Below the pieces are notes generated by a model. That model was given only the letters and a program-made list of their open reading frames with translations, searched no databases and was not told where the DNA came from. Made by a program: the position numbers and the translations under genes. Below, in pieces: positions 8,542 through 16,971 of a stretch of DNA of 64,000 nt; position 1 is the first letter of the stretch; the number at the start of each line of letters is the position of its first letter. This stretch comes from CAZWSX01 sp964636985 (GTDB taxonomy: Bacteria > Planctomycetota > Planctomycetia > Pirellulales > Pirellulaceae), in NCBI GenBank assembly GCA_964636985.1, contig CAZWSX010000004.1:1-64000 (forward strand), given 5' to 3'.

Positions 8542-8934
8542 TCAGGTTTCCTTTCGAGGTAGTTGTCGGACAAGGCGTGTAACCAGGCCTCGGAGCAAGA
8601 CGTAAGGAACGATTGCTAGTAAGGCTGCAGTCACTAGCAGTTCCAGAACATAAATCGAGGAATGCATGATGAGTTGGTAGATCGCGTCGATAACGAGGGC
8701 GACGATGAAGACAGTGCCCACGTCTTTCCATGCTTGTCGAAACAACTCCTGTCGCTGCGCCGGATTCGAGAAGACTTCCCACAAGAACGGAGGCTTCGCG
8801 TCGCGCGCGTCTCTCAGGCCGGCACGGATCGCGAAAACGATCGCCATCGCCGGCTGGAGGATCAGACGAAAATGCAACGGGCCGTCCGAGCGACCGAGGA
8901 TATTCTCCCACGCGCGGCGGAGTACCTCTTCCAC
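8542..8934 (-). CDS. Small membrane protein at the head of the DyP gene run
   Basis: 130 residues with a GTG start at 8934. A soluble, charged N-terminal part (about 1-70) precedes two hydrophobic segments (about 72-90 and 96-115) and a basic tail (RLVRQLPRKET). I do not recognise it. It is the first gene of the ten-gene minus-strand run and its stop codon lies one base before the next ATG, so translation of the two is probably coupled. The promoter of the run should lie in 8935-9281. Confidence 0.65.
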   Translation of the reverse strand: MEEVLRRAWENILGRSDGPLHFRLILQPAMAIVFAIRAGLRDARDAKPPFLWEVFSNPAQRQELFRQAWKDVGTVFIVALVIDAIYQLIMHSSIYVLELLVTAALLAIVPYVLLRGLVTRLVRQLPRKET

Positions 8935-9281
8935 AATTCACCCGAATCTTTCTTGGTGAATAGCTTTGGATAATCGGGAGCAAGAACCAACGCTTCGAAC
9001 GAAGTTATAGAAATCGCACCTGCGCGCGCCATGATAGTGGCGGGTCGGCTCGTCCGGTAGAGGCGCCGTTGGAGAATTTCGCGACCAGGCATGCCGGGAT
9101 TTCGGCCTGATTTTCACCACCGCTGGGGTCGCCGAGGGCGGCGAGTCGTTCCCGCGAAATCCGATTTGCATTCCTCCGTTGGCGGGTTCAGAATAACTCA
9201 CGCAGCCACATCTAGTCGGCAAATTCTTGCCGCGGGCGTTGCCTTTGGGCACTTCACGTAAGACACGAAAGAAGGCGCGCG
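8935..9281. other. Divergent intergenic region, probably carrying two promoters
   Basis: 347 bases between the minus-strand DyP run and the plus-strand GH63-like gene. I see no convincing open frame. There is a short hairpin CTTCG-AA-CGAAG near 8994-9005 and an AAGG ribosome-binding site just before 9282. I could not pick a reliable -35/-10 pair. Confidence 0.5.
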
Positions 9282-12029
9282 ATGAACGCCGAACAGCTCC
9301 GACTCCAGGAGTCGCGAGAGAAAGACGTTCCTTGGAAGCAGTGGGGCCCCTACTTGAGCGAGCGCCAGTGGGGTACCGTTCGCGAGGACTACAGCGAAGA
9401 CGGCGACGCATGGAACTATTTCACCCACGATCAGGCCCGTTCGCGAGCGTACCGCTGGGGTGAAGATGGCTTGGCGGGAATCTCCGACGACCGGCAGCGA
9501 CTTTGCTTCGCGCTGGCGCTCTGGAACGGCAACGATCCCATTCTCAAGGAGCGGCTATTCGGTCTGACGAATGCCGAAGGCAACCATGGCGAGGACGTGA
9601 AGGAGTACTACTTCTATCTCGACAGCACGCCGACCCATTCGTACATGAAGTATCTCTACAAGTATCCGCAGGCGGCTTATCCCTACGCGGACCTTTTGGA
9701 GCAGAACAGTTGCCGAAGTCGTAGCGACTACGAGTACGAACTGATCGATACGGGCGTCTTCCACGAAGACCGCTACTTCGATGTCTTTGTGGAGTACGCA
9801 AAGTCTTCGCCGGACGACATCCTTGTCGAGATCACGATCCACAATCGCGGCCCGGTTGTAGCAGCGTTGCACGTTTTGCCGACGCTGTGGTTCCGCAACC
9901 GTTGGGCGTGGCGACCGGAACTGCCGCGGCCGGCGCTCAAACGCTGGGACGATGTCCAAGGGGAAAGCATCGTGCATGTGACCGAACACCGCATTGGAGA
10001 GCGATTTTTGTACTGCGACGGCAAACCTGGCTTGCTGTTCACGGAGAACGAAACCAACAGCGAGCGGCTCTTTGGCAAGCCAAATGCCACTCCATACGTC
10101 AAGGACGGCATCAATGACTTCGTGGTGAACAGCGTCGCTGGCTCCGTCAATCGGGCCGGCGTCGGTACGAAGGTCGCGGCGCACTATCAGGTGACTGTGC
10201 AGCCGAACCAGAGCGAAGTGCTCCGGCTGCGCCTGACGAATGTCGCACCAGAAGGTTGGTCGCAGTACAACGGCCACACGGGGCAGCCATTCGGCGAGGG
10301 TTTTGAGAAGACGTTTGCCACTCGCCGAAGTGAGGCCGACGCGTTTTACGCCGATCTTACCCCCCAATCGCTCGATGCCGACCAGGCCAATGTGATGCGC
10401 CAGGCGCTGGCGGGCATGCTCTGGAGCAAGCAGTTTTACTACTACGACGTCGACCGGTGGCTCGAAGAACGCGGGTGCGATCCCTTCAAGGCAGTTCGCA
10501 AACTGGCTCCGCGCAACGATCAGTGGCATCACATGTACAACGGTGATGTGATTTCGATGCCCGACAAGTGGGAGTACCCTTGGTACGCCGTGTGGGACTT
10601 GGCGTTCCATGTCTTGGCGCTCTCGCTGGTCGATGCCGATTTTGGCAAACAGCAACTGAAGCTCGTGCTGCGAGAAGGTTACATCCATCCCAACGGCCAG
10701 ATTCCCGCGTACGAATGGAACTTTGGCGACGTGAACCCGCCGGTCCATGCCTGGTCGACGATCTTTACGTACCGACTCGATAAGGCTGAGCGCGGCGAAG
10801 GGGACAAGGAGTGGCTCAAGTCGTGTTTTCAGAAACTCCTTTTGAACTTTACCTGGTGGGTCAATCGCAAGGACCGCACGGGGCGCAATGCGTTCGAAGG
10901 GGGCTTCCTCGGATTAGACAACATCGGCGTGTTCGACCGCAGCAAGCCGCTCCCGACTGGCGGTTACCTGGAACAAGCGGACGGCACCGCGTGGATGGCC
11001 CTTTTCTCCCAGAACCTGCTGGAGATCGCGGCCGAACTGGCGATCACTGATCCCGACTATGCCGAGATGGCGACCAAGTTTGTCGAGCACTTCCTGTGGA
11101 TTGCTTCGTCAATGACGAACATTGCGGGCGGCACTGGGATGTGGGATGAGGACGATGGATTCTTTTACGACGTGCTGCGCTTGCCGGACGGCGGATCGAA
11201 GCGGTTAAAGGTTCGTTCGATGGTTGGCCTGTTGCCGCTGTGCGCGGTGACGGTGTTCGACGGGGAGTTGCTCGCCAAATACCCTGCCATTGGCGAGCGG
11301 CTCCATCACTTTTTGCGGTCTCGGCCGGAAATTGCGGCGTCGATTCACGATCCGGAAAAGCAAGGGATCGCCGGCCGCCGTCTGACTTCGATCGTGGACG
11401 AGAACAAGCTTCGACGCGTCCTGGAGAAAATGCTCGACGAGAATGAGTTTCTCAGTCCGTACGGGATTCGTTCGCTGTCGCGTTACCACGAAAACAATCC
11501 CTATGTGATGGATGTTGGGGGTGAAGAGTATCGCGTGAACTATTTGCCCGCTGAGTCCGACACCGGCATGTTCGGCGGCAACTCGAATTGGCGAGGGCCG
11601 ATTTGGATGCCCGTCAACGCCGTGATCATTCGAGCGCTATTGCAGTACTACTCGTATTACGGCGACAGCTTTACCGTCGAGTGTCCCACGGGATCGGGGC
11701 GATTCATGAACTTGCACCAGGTTGCCGAGGAGCTTGGGCGACGGCTATCGAACATCTTTCTGAAAGACAGCGACGGCCGCCGTCCGATGCATGGCGGTTG
11801 TGAGAAATTTCAAACCGATCCCCACTGGCGCGACCATCTCCAGTTCTACGAGTACTTCCACGGAGACAACGGCGCCGGATTGGGTGCCAACCATCAGACG
11901 GGCTGGACGGGGCTCGTTGCGCGACTCTTGCACGTGTTTGCGACGATCACCCCCAAGTCGGTTTTGGAGGAAGGAAAGCGGTCGTACTTTAAGGAACGAA
12001 ACGCTAAGGATGCGGCTGTTGTGAGCTGA
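9282..12029 (+). CDS. GH63-like glycoside hydrolase (MGH1-type), cytoplasmic
   Basis: 915 residues, no signal peptide. The N-terminal half is beta-rich and begins with GPYLSERQWGTVREDYS; the C-terminal half matches an (alpha/alpha)6 barrel of the GH63 / mannosylglycerate-hydrolase-like group. PWYAVWDLAFH (about 434-444) carries the Asp expected as general acid, and NWRGPIWMPVN (about 769-779) is the second family signature. Such enzymes split glucosides such as glucosylglycerate or mannosylglycerate, or process alpha-glucosides; the substrate cannot be read here. It stands alone on the plus strand with an AAGG site before the ATG, and the next plus-strand gene begins 125 bases later. Confidence 0.88.
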   Translation: MNAEQLRLQESREKDVPWKQWGPYLSERQWGTVREDYSEDGDAWNYFTHDQARSRAYRWGEDGLAGISDDRQRLCFALALWNGNDPILKERLFGLTNAEGNHGEDVKEYYFYLDSTPTHSYMKYLYKYPQAAYPYADLLEQNSCRSRSDYEYELIDTGVFHEDRYFDVFVEYAKSSPDDILVEITIHNRGPVVAALHVLPTLWFRNRWAWRPELPRPALKRWDDVQGESIVHVTEHRIGERFLYCDGKPGLLFTENETNSERLFGKPNATPYVKDGINDFVVNSVAGSVNRAGVGTKVAAHYQVTVQPNQSEVLRLRLTNVAPEGWSQYNGHTGQPFGEGFEKTFATRRSEADAFYADLTPQSLDADQANVMRQALAGMLWSKQFYYYDVDRWLEERGCDPFKAVRKLAPRNDQWHHMYNGDVISMPDKWEYPWYAVWDLAFHVLALSLVDADFGKQQLKLVLREGYIHPNGQIPAYEWNFGDVNPPVHAWSTIFTYRLDKAERGEGDKEWLKSCFQKLLLNFTWWVNRKDRTGRNAFEGGFLGLDNIGVFDRSKPLPTGGYLEQADGTAWMALFSQNLLEIAAELAITDPDYAEMATKFVEHFLWIASSMTNIAGGTGMWDEDDGFFYDVLRLPDGGSKRLKVRSMVGLLPLCAVTVFDGELLAKYPAIGERLHHFLRSRPEIAASIHDPEKQGIAGRRLTSIVDENKLRRVLEKMLDENEFLSPYGIRSLSRYHENNPYVMDVGGEEYRVNYLPAESDTGMFGGNSNWRGPIWMPVNAVIIRALLQYYSYYGDSFTVECPTGSGRFMNLHQVAEELGRRLSNIFLKDSDGRRPMHGGCEKFQTDPHWRDHLQFYEYFHGDNGAGLGANHQTGWTGLVARLLHVFATITPKSVLEEGKRSYFKERNAKDAAVVS

Positions 12030-12153
12030 CGCCCCAGCGTATTTGCTGGTCGAACTCTTGAAGTCGAAAGCGGCGCTCACCGTGGGTAGTGCGCCTCGCC
12101 CGTTGCGTGAAGAATAAGATGCGGGGGAACTGCGACTCATCAAGGATGCAACG

Positions 12154-14079
12154 ATGGTTGAGGTCACCGGACGGCTGGCGGAACTAGTGCGGCGGTTGGA
12201 TGCACTGTCGGACCCGACACTGATCAAGCTCGCAAACACGCTCGAACAAGCAAATCTAAGCGTCGCGGATGTCGCAGCGTTTGTGAAGGAAACGCCGCGA
12301 AGCTACCATCGCGCCACGGTAGTCAAACGGGAAAGCTACGAACTGCTGATTCTCACCTGGGTGCCCGGGCAAGGAAGCGCGCCGCACGACCATGCTGGTT
12401 CGGTCTCTGCAATGCAGGTGTTACAAGGCGAGGCGGCGGAGGGTTGCTGGCGGATTGCAAGTGATGGGTACGTGGACCAGGAATTCGAAACGCCGCTGGG
12501 CGTTGGAGGGTTGACGGCCTGGCAGGATGCGGGCGTGCATACGGTGCGCAACAGTTCCGCCAGCGGCGAGACACTGGTCACGGTGCACGTTTACTCACCG
12601 CCACTTCGTGATTTTCTCCGATATATTCCGCGACCCTCGACAATGAATCCGGCGCATGCGGCCGCCAATTCGCCGCCGACCATTTTGGTAGTTGGAGGTG
12701 GTTTCAGCGGCACGATGACTGCGGCCCAGATCCTGCGCACTCTGGGGACGACTAGCGTGCCCGTCCGCGTGGTTGTTGTCGAACGCCAAGGAACGGTAGG
12801 CGAAGGGTTGGCCTACAGCACCCGCGATCAGGCCCACCTGCTCAATGTGCCGGCTGGCCGCATGAGCGCTTGGCCAGACCGGCCGGATGATTTTCTGGAG
12901 TGGGCCAATCGGCGCTATGGCGTGTTTCAACCCGGCGACTTTCTGCCGCGCCGGTGGTACGGCGAGTACGTGCGCGAATCGCTATTGTCGACTGCCAAGG
13001 GGACCGGCCAGCTTGAGGTGAAGTTCGACGAAGTCCGCCGGCTGGCTCGTCGACCAAGTGGTGGGTGGGTCGTGAACTTCGCGCGGGGGTCATCCCTTTC
13101 CGCACACGCCGTCGTTCTGGCGATCGGACATCGCCCTCCTCCGGACCCCATCGGCAAGTTTTGGAGTGGGCCTCGCAATCGTTTTATCGCCGACCCATGG
13201 CAGGCTTTTGCAACTCAAGCCATCGGCCCCGACGACCCGGTGGTCATCCTGGGATGTGGGCTGACGTCGGTCGACGCCGTGTTGTCGCTGGCCGTGCCAA
13301 GTCGTACGGCGCCCATCACCTTGATCTCCCGCCGCGGTTTGGTGCCGCAATCGCACGCGGCAGTCGCCGTTCCACCCGTGGATTTGCAACCGCTCGTGAC
13401 CGAGTTGCTGGCCGCGCCGGGCGGAGTCAAGGTGAAGATGCTCTTCGGTCGCCTGCGACGAAAAGCTAAGGATCTTGTCGCCGCTGGTCAGAACTGGCGC
13501 GGAGTCGTGGATGGGCTGCGGCGACATACGGCTTCTCTCTGGCAAGCGATACCATGTGCCGAGCGGCGTCGATTTCTCTCGCGGCTTCGGCCCTATTGGG
13601 AGGTACATCGCCATCGGATGGCGCTCGGTGTCGCGGAAAAATTCAACCAATTGCTCGACCAAGGCATGGTGCGGATTGTTTGTGGAAGTGTCGCCTCGGC
13701 CCAGGCGGATGAGAGCCAGGTGCGGATCTATGTGCGCGAACGCGGAGACGATCGGCTCCGCGAATTCCATGCGGGGTATGTCATCAATTGCACGGGCCCG
13801 ACGGCCCCCAACAGTGCCGAATCGAATCCCGCGATCGGCTCGCTGCTGGTGCATGGCTGGGCACAACCCGACGAATTGTCGCTCGGTCTTGAGACGACGG
13901 CTGAGGGAAACGTTGTCGATTCTCGTGGCGCCGCATGGCCCGATTTGTTTATTGTAGGCACGCTTCGCAAACCGGCTCTTTGGGAATCGACGGCCGTTCC
14001 GGAGTTACGTCAACAAGCGGCCGACGTCGCGCGCCGTATCGTCGACGTGGTGAGCGGTTCAAGTATGGGCGAACTTTAG
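12154..14079 (+). CDS. Fusion of a cysteine-dioxygenase-like cupin with an FAD/NAD(P)-binding oxidoreductase
   Basis: 641 residues. Residues 1-160 form a cysteine-dioxygenase-type cupin: APHDHAG gives His78 and His80, His129 in AGVHTVRN completes the iron triad, and Tyr147 in VHVYSPP aligns with the active-site tyrosine. The partner cysteine of the mammalian Cys-Tyr crosslink is replaced by Ser85. Residues 175-641 form a YdhS/HpnW-like FAD-NAD(P)-binding protein with VVGGGFSGT (179-187) and VILGCGLTSVDAVLS as second nucleotide motif. Cysteine dioxygenase oxidises cysteine to the sulfinate; the FAD half has no known substrate. The two would work in one chain on a thiol. The stop overlaps the stop of cydB by four bases. 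Confidence 0.86.
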   Translation: MVEVTGRLAELVRRLDALSDPTLIKLANTLEQANLSVADVAAFVKETPRSYHRATVVKRESYELLILTWVPGQGSAPHDHAGSVSAMQVLQGEAAEGCWRIASDGYVDQEFETPLGVGGLTAWQDAGVHTVRNSSASGETLVTVHVYSPPLRDFLRYIPRPSTMNPAHAAANSPPTILVVGGGFSGTMTAAQILRTLGTTSVPVRVVVVERQGTVGEGLAYSTRDQAHLLNVPAGRMSAWPDRPDDFLEWANRRYGVFQPGDFLPRRWYGEYVRESLLSTAKGTGQLEVKFDEVRRLARRPSGGWVVNFARGSSLSAHAVVLAIGHRPPPDPIGKFWSGPRNRFIADPWQAFATQAIGPDDPVVILGCGLTSVDAVLSLAVPSRTAPITLISRRGLVPQSHAAVAVPPVDLQPLVTELLAAPGGVKVKMLFGRLRRKAKDLVAAGQNWRGVVDGLRRHTASLWQAIPCAERRRFLSRLRPYWEVHRHRMALGVAEKFNQLLDQGMVRIVCGSVASAQADESQVRIYVRERGDDRLREFHAGYVINCTGPTAPNSAESNPAIGSLLVHGWAQPDELSLGLETTAEGNVVDSRGAAWPDLFIVGTLRKPALWESTAVPELRQQAADVARRIVDVVSGSSMGEL

Positions 14080-15101
14080 TGGTGGTCCCCGTTGCCCTCG
14101 GCCGCCGGCGTCGATTTGAACACCTTGAATAGAAGCCACAGCGATGGCAACAGAATAGCCATGCCAATCGGTACGGCATAGACCACGAAGAGGAGTGTTG
14201 CCCGCGGCGCCGAGGATGATTCCAGCGTGACGTCGGGATAGATGATGAAGGGATGCTGCGCCAGTCCCCATCCCAAGAACAGCAGGATCACTTGCGCGAT
14301 CGCAGCCGCCCGGGCAAGATGAAACTGCCGGTACGCCAGGGACCCCAGTGAAACGACGGCCGCGAGAAATCCCGCGCCGATGATGGGGGCCGCTTTCCAA
14401 CTGATGAGCCCGCTCCAAAGATGCGGCGCCTCGAGGCCAAACATGGGCAATGCGAAAATCGTAAGGGCGGTGGCGGACACGCCGGCAAACAAGCCACGTA
14501 TTCGGAAGTCGTCTTGCAGGGGACCCTCGGTCTCGATCGTCAGATAGACGGCCGCGAGGTACGCGCACAGCGCGAGAGCAAGCGAACCGATCATCAGCGA
14601 CACCGGCGCGAGCCACGGTGTTGGCCCGTCGGTGCGGACGTTTCCATCGACCACGCGGAAATGCCCCGACGAAACGGCTCCGACGACCATTCCCAGCAGC
14701 ACAGGCGTGATCACGCTGGAGGCGCCGAAAATCGTGCCCCAGTGCCGCCCCCCTTCCTTCCCCTGCTCGCCGCGAAAAACAAAAGCGGCTCCGCGAAGGG
14801 AGATGCCCAGTAAAACGAAATGAAACAGACCGAACATCCCCAGGCTTAGCGCGGCGTAAGCGGCGGGAAAAGCAGTGAAGATGATCACGATCAAAAAAAT
14901 CAGCCACACGTGATTTGCTTCCCACACTGGACCCATCGCTTTGGCGATGGCGGCGCGCTGCTGCTCTCGTCGAGGACCGCCTGCGAACATGTCCCAGATG
15001 CCGCCGCCGAAATCGGCGCCGGCCAGGACCCCGTAGGCAATGACGGCGAGCAACCCGAAGGCGGCGACCGTGTTTCTCAAGACCGTGTCGTCAAGATTCA
15101 T
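14076..15101 (-). CDS. cydB: Cytochrome bd-type quinol oxidase, subunit II
   Basis: 341 residues with eight or so membrane segments. The N terminus has the family features GVLAGADFGGGIWDM (about 24-38) and GPVWEANHVWLIFL (about 57-70). CydB pairs with CydA in the inner membrane to reduce oxygen to water with quinol, without proton pumping, working at low oxygen. Its ATG lies 11 bases inside the end of cydA, so the two are translationally coupled. Its stop overlaps the convergent fusion gene by four bases. Confidence 0.95.
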   Translation of the reverse strand: MNLDDTVLRNTVAAFGLLAVIAYGVLAGADFGGGIWDMFAGGPRREQQRAAIAKAMGPVWEANHVWLIFLIVIIFTAFPAAYAALSLGMFGLFHFVLLGISLRGAAFVFRGEQGKEGGRHWGTIFGASSVITPVLLGMVVGAVSSGHFRVVDGNVRTDGPTPWLAPVSLMIGSLALALCAYLAAVYLTIETEGPLQDDFRIRGLFAGVSATALTIFALPMFGLEAPHLWSGLISWKAAPIIGAGFLAAVVSLGSLAYRQFHLARAAAIAQVILLFLGWGLAQHPFIIYPDVTLESSSAPRATLLFVVYAVPIGMAILLPSLWLLFKVFKSTPAAEGNGDHH

Positions 15102-16422
15102 ACGCTTCCTTGCTAACGGACGGGGTTGCGCCGCCCGGTTTCTGAGCGAGCTTGAGAAGCAACAGGACGACGGTGACTGCCAGCGCGAGATAGAGCACAG
15201 TAAAGGCGAAAAGCGAACTGGGAACGTCCTCCGCCGAGGTGACCGCCTCGGATGTCCGCATCACGCCGGAGATCGTCCACGGTTGGCGCCCGACTTCCGA
15301 CACGAACCAGCCCGCTTCGAGGGCTAGAAATCCGAGCGGCGCAGCCAGAAGCACTGCGTACTGGAGAAATCGCGAGTCGGCGACTTTCCCTCTCCAGCGC
15401 AGCCATCCGTAGCAAAGGCCGACCCCGATCATGGCGAGGCCAGAGCCGACCATGACCTGATAGGCCATGTGTACCACGATCACGTTGGGGCGCTCGCTCG
15501 GCGGAAAGTCGTTCAGTCCCTGGACGACCGCTTGTGGATCGTGCGCCACCAGCAGGCTCAGGAGGTAGGGAATTTCGATCGCGAAGCGGACCTTGCCGGT
15601 CTGCGGATCAGGCAAGCCGCCAATCGTCAACGGCGCACCGGCGCGGGTTTCGAAAAGTGCTTCCATGGCCGCGAGCTTTACCGGTTGGTACTTGGCAACG
15701 CGTTGCCCGCTGAAATCGCCGCTGAGTGGTTGGAGCAAGGCTGTCACGGTGCCAACGGCCATTGCGATGCCAAGGGCGGAGTTGTGGTAGGCATCGTTGC
15801 GTCCTCGAAGGAGGCCGTAGCTATAGACTCCGGCGGTTGCGAACGCGGTCGCGATGTAGCACGAAAGGGACGAATGGATTGCCATGTGAATCCAAGCTGG
15901 GCTACGAAACGTCGCCAGAGGATCAATGTTGATAAAGCGGCCGGCCTCGTCGATTTCGAACCCTACGGGGACCTGCATCCAAGCGTTGACTGCGACAACA
16001 AGAATCCCTGAAAGCAGGCCGCTCACGGCAACTGGAACCCCCATCAGCCAATGAACAAACGGCGGGAGCCGATCCCAGCCGTAGAGATAAAGGCCAAGGA
16101 AAATGGCCTCGATGAAGAACGCGAAGCCTTCCAGCGCGAAGGCCGGGCCCACAATACTGCCGGCCTTTTCCATCAAACGTGGCCACAGGAGACCTAGTTC
16201 AAACGACAGCGCGGTTCCGGAAACCGCGCCGATTGCAAACAAGAGACCAGTGGCTTTGCCCCATTTCCGCGCGAGCTCTCGATAGTGGGGCTTGCGCGTT
16301 CGCAGCCACAGCCCTTCGGCGATCAGCATGAGCAGCGGCATCCCAATGCCGGTGGCGGCGAAGACCATGTGAAAGCCCAACGACAGCGCCATCTGCGCGC
16401 GGGCCGCGGTAAGGATATCCAT
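15091..16422 (-). CDS. cydA: Cytochrome bd-type quinol oxidase, subunit I
   Basis: 443 residues from ATG 16422; a longer frame adds 27 non-conserved residues. MDILTAARAQMALSLGFHM opens the protein and supplies the first heme-ligand histidine, HMAIHSS the second, and EVGRQPW marks the conserved C-terminal block. The periplasmic Q loop is short, which fits the cyanide-insensitive (CIO) or short-loop subfamily rather than the E. coli long-loop type. With cydB it forms the terminal oxidase for microaerobic respiration. No cydX-like small gene or cydDC transporter is in view. Confidence 0.95.
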   Translation of the reverse strand: MDILTAARAQMALSLGFHMVFAATGIGMPLLMLIAEGLWLRTRKPHYRELARKWGKATGLLFAIGAVSGTALSFELGLLWPRLMEKAGSIVGPAFALEGFAFFIEAIFLGLYLYGWDRLPPFVHWLMGVPVAVSGLLSGILVVAVNAWMQVPVGFEIDEAGRFINIDPLATFRSPAWIHMAIHSSLSCYIATAFATAGVYSYGLLRGRNDAYHNSALGIAMAVGTVTALLQPLSGDFSGQRVAKYQPVKLAAMEALFETRAGAPLTIGGLPDPQTGKVRFAIEIPYLLSLLVAHDPQAVVQGLNDFPPSERPNVIVVHMAYQVMVGSGLAMIGVGLCYGWLRWRGKVADSRFLQYAVLLAAPLGFLALEAGWFVSEVGRQPWTISGVMRTSEAVTSAEDVPSSLFAFTVLYLALAVTVVLLLLKLAQKPGGATPSVSKEAYES

Positions 16423-16551
16423 GAGTTTTGGCTTGTGATCGCGTCGGGGCGGCAAGATTGGGTTGGCATGGTCGAACGAGAAATGCCGACCGGAACCACT
16501 CAAGATAGCGGCAGAGGGCTGGTTAGGGGTGGGGGCGGAGTCGGCATCGCT

Positions 16552-16968
16552 TCACTTTTGCGCACTGCGCCACTCGGTCGTCCAATCGGGCCACCCTTCT
16601 TCCTTTGCAGCTAGTGGCGGGATGTTGGACTCGTCGACCTCGCGCCACGGAAACCAGCGCGCTTGGAGGCATTCCTGTTCTTTGGCCGTGTGCCACTCGC
16701 GGTCGGCCCCGTTGGCGATCCAATATTGTTGTGGCATGTGGAAGGAGACCGTTAACATCTGAAAGCCCCAGTCCAAACGGCGTTGGGCTTCGTCTCGATG
16801 GGCTTGCGCTTGAAGAGTCAGCCGCCGGAAATGAGAACCGTAGGCGAGCAGGCCGCCCGCCATGGTGATGACCAGCAAAAGCGTTCGCAGGCTAATCTGC
16901 CAAGACCAGCGGCGTTTACGCTTATCGCTGCTTTCCATGGGCGGGTCCTCACCGCGGGATTGCATCAT
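16552..16968 (-). CDS. Small planctomycete-type membrane protein (SLRTLLL signature)
   Basis: 138 residues beginning with two methionines; a second possible ATG lies at 16938. A basic stretch (KRKRRWSWQ) leads into ISLRTLLLVITMAGGLLAY, a single membrane segment with the SLRTLLL pattern common in short planctomycete proteins, then a coiled, charged region and a Trp-rich end (WPDWTTEW). The function is unknown. It starts four bases after the kinase stop codon, so it is probably co-translated with the receptor kinase and may be anchored beside it. Confidence 0.7.
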   Translation of the reverse strand: MMQSRGEDPPMESSDKRKRRWSWQISLRTLLLVITMAGGLLAYGSHFRRLTLQAQAHRDEAQRRLDWGFQMLTVSFHMPQQYWIANGADREWHTAKEQECLQARWFPWREVDESNIPPLAAKEEGWPDWTTEWRSAQK

Positions 16969-16971
16969 TCG

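Noticed and set aside
9555..10748. 397-residue minus-strand frame inside the GH63-like gene
   Set aside because: It is a shadow of a strong plus-strand gene with clear family motifs; the high G+C leaves the opposite frame open.
13090..13866. 258-residue minus-strand frame inside the fusion gene
   Set aside because: It is opposite the FAD domain; no family or ribosome site.
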